Source: Diphasiastrum complanatum
Taxonomy: Eukaryota > Streptophyta > Lycopodiopsida > Lycopodiales > Lycopodiaceae
NCBI GenBank assembly: GCA_029204225.1
Contig: MU831940.1
Span: 31,667-95,666, forward strand
Direction: 5' to 3'
Length of the DNA stretch: 64,000 nucleotides
Shown here: piece by piece, positions 62,367 through 64,000 of the stretch
Layout: the number at the start of each line of letters is the position of its first letter
Numbering within the stretch: position 1 is the first letter of the stretch
The notes under the pieces: generated by a model
Database searches by the model: none
What the model was told of the DNA's origin: nothing
Seen by the model: only the letters and a program-made list of their open reading frames with translations
Program-made: the position numbers and the translations under genes

Positions 62367-62822
62367 ATGGATCCCAGCAAGCCTCCCTCATACGACGAGG
62401 CCACAAAGCAATCGAAGACGCAGCACTCGCAAGATTATGCACCATATCCTCATATTTTCGTAGATCATAGTCCCAGTGCTCCTCCCGTTTCAGATTGGGG
62501 TGCAACAGTGATAGGTTCCCCTTCCAATCCCAGCCTTCACCCCGATAATCAGCAGGCTGCTCTGAAAATATCAGGGCATCATCCTGATGAAAGCTCATCT
62601 GGGGATGAAGGAGCTAAGGTAGACCAGAAAAATTATGATGCTTCAGGATCTGAGAACAGGACCCCTACCCAGAGTGGAGTGCACGCCTCCGAGAATAGCG
62701 CCCCTGATGTGCAGAGTGCGCCTTCCTCTGGAAACACCGCTGCTGGGAAAAGTGCGTTGCCTGATGCATTCTTTACGCACGGATATTCCGAAATTTCTTA
62801 TGACTTGCTGATTTTGGCTTGA
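62367..62822 (+). CDS. GEM-like (GRAM-domain family) protein, N-terminal exon
   Basis: ATG 62367 (context TACGCGATGG) opens MDPSKPPSYDEATKQ, with a PPSY motif of the kind bound by WW domains. Residues 42-66 read VSDWGATVIGSPS then HPDNQQAA, resembling the WG-x-x-V-M-G-x-P-A-A-P ... HPDNQKAA segment before the GRAM domain of plant GEM-like/FIP1 proteins, which act in ABA-related and cell-fate signalling. The rest is Ser/Asp/Glu-rich and disordered. The 152-codon frame stops at TGA 62820-62822; GAAAA|GTGCGT near 62750 could be a splice donor, so the final ~20 residues may be intron read-through. The GRAM domain is not seen in the remaining 1.2 kb and may lie beyond the window. The sequence is not repetitive, unlike its surroundings. 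Confidence 0.5.
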   Translation: MDPSKPPSYDEATKQSKTQHSQDYAPYPHIFVDHSPSAPPVSDWGATVIGSPSNPSLHPDNQQAALKISGHHPDESSSGDEGAKVDQKNYDASGSENRTPTQSGVHASENSAPDVQSAPSSGNTAAGKSALPDAFFTHGYSEISYDLLILA

Positions 62823-64000
62823 ATGTTTGTCGTTTATGTTTCTGTTTTGCACGTCAGCTTTTAATTTATGGGAAAGTTTTCAGTGTCAGACTTGCTTTTG
62901 AACGGATGATGCAATTCACAAGCTTATTAGACAATGAATCATTGATCTCAGCTCAATTTCATTGGGCTCAAAAAATTCTCAATTCTGCTTCATCCGCGAA
63001 ATCTTTTTTTATCAAGTTCTGTTTTCTTAGGTTGATAACTCTCAGCTGAGGGCTATCAATGAAATTTTGTACTGAGCTTGCACTTGACATTAGTAGATCT
63101 GATATTAAATTTGTGAATCTGAAGGGGGTAAGTTGAGACTAAAAGACATATTGAAGCAGTTGTGCTTCCTGGTGGAGCGTGCTGAAATAGCAGTACTGTC
63201 GTCATTGTTGCCAAACACTCCTATGGACTCATTCCTTAATGCTCGGCCACATCCGCACCTGTTCGAGGGTTTTGAATGCGTGCGGGAGGTTGGTACAGGG
63301 ACAGTATATGGGCTGTATATACTATACCTAATCTACCTCGTGATAAAAAATAGTTACTAGCCCATAAGTACTCATTGCCCTGTGAATAAAATAACAGTGT
63401 TCTTGCCAAGTAAAATGGGTCCTGGTTAATGTATGGCCAGAACACTCCCCTATTAACAACAAAATTGCCTTCAATGTGGGGTGTAAAAGAAGGACACGTG
63501 GTGAAAAGCTGAGTTAGTTCCCGCAATATTGTGTATGCTGTTGAAGATTGTCATTGCCAAGATAGAGATTGTAAAAGTGCACGGGCTGAATAAGTAGCTA
63601 TAAAGTATCCATATTGAAGTGAAAGCTGAAACATGAGAAATGTGAACCTGTATAATTGAATAATAATATGAGGGTCTATCAAGGTACATAGATTGCCCAA
63701 GAATGCCAAAAGAGGCATCATAAGGATTGTCATTGGCAATGAGTAGACTACAAATGATGCTACAAATGCAGGAATTGCGTACCAAGTAGTCATATGGACC
63801 AAGTGCGACATAAGGCAGTACTATGAACATCGTAGCACCAAGCAATCTACAATCACTAAGAGTGTTGCTAATCATCAACATGAACTGGAGCAACCGCATC
63901 CCGGTTTCCAAGCTAGTTTGATAGACCAGGAATGCTTAATAGCTCGAATATGATCCCTAGTGCAACGGTACAAAAAGTTTCAAACTAACCTTATAAAAAA
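62823..64000. other. Probable intron or 3' flank of the GEM-like gene
   Basis: No exon could be identified. A 75-codon frame (63133-63360, +) and hydrophobic minus-strand frames (63236-63526, 63471-63911) show no known domain and look fortuitous. Confidence 0.4.

Noticed and set aside
63236-63911. Hydrophobic minus-strand frames of 96 and 146 codons
   Set aside because: No start context, domain or splice support; they probably lie in intron or flank and the hydrophobicity follows from AT-rich composition.

Overview
This is a eukaryotic nuclear window, almost certainly from a land plant (streptophyte). The evidence is a calmodulin first exon ending at the intron position conserved in plant CaM genes, plant-type Ty1/copia elements with tRNA-iMet primer sites (TGGTATCAGAGC), a BED/DUF659 hAT transposase with GT-AG introns, and an N-terminal exon resembling plant GEM-like (GRAM) proteins. 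The many low-copy, old elements and the very long (CT)n tracts would suit a large repeat-rich genome, perhaps a non-seed plant, but the sequence alone does not settle the lineage. No bacterial genes, rRNA, tRNA or CRISPR arrays were seen.

Layout. 1-7194 is a hAT DNA transposon (transposase on the minus strand, left end outside the window). It carries a 1.6 kb fold-back block and a LINE-like ORF1-only insertion. 7195-7950 is spacer with a threefold ~73 bp repeat. 7951-~15140 is a second hAT copy in the same orientation, in which the transposase core is replaced by a Ty1/copia polyprotein gene that has a 3' LTR but no 5' LTR. 15140-16690 is a palindrome-rich (GGTACC) element with a nested terminal-inverted-repeat element. 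16698-18692 is an internally deleted copia with 5' LTR and PBS. 18.7-22.7 kb is unassigned. 22.7-25.9 kb is a decayed Ty3/gypsy element (minus). 26.4-28.2 kb is a 1.85 kb fold-back repeat. 28.3-29.2 kb is a ~136 bp minisatellite lying directly downstream of calmodulin exon 1 (29230-29305, minus), so probably intronic.

From 30 to 60 kb the window is mostly retroelement debris: a gypsy integrase fragment, two head-to-head copia remnants, a non-LTR-type reverse transcriptase with an N-terminal Cys/His finger, a CACTA-like palindromic array, three more deleted copia copies, a miniature LTR element with PBS inserted antisense in a copia, and solo-LTR candidates. A possible RPA70-type OB-fold fragment lies at 54.3-54.6 kb. 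At 62.4-62.8 kb a credible host exon (GEM-like N-terminus with a PPSY motif) is preceded by a (GA)n tract.

How it works together. Only two host-gene pieces are reasonably supported (calmodulin exon 1 and the GEM-like exon). Everything else is nested mobile DNA, mostly inactivated by stop codons, frameshifts and internal deletions. The most unusual structures are the hAT/copia replacement, the two large fold-backs, the palindromic modules, and the (CT)n tracts held at the same places in both hAT copies.
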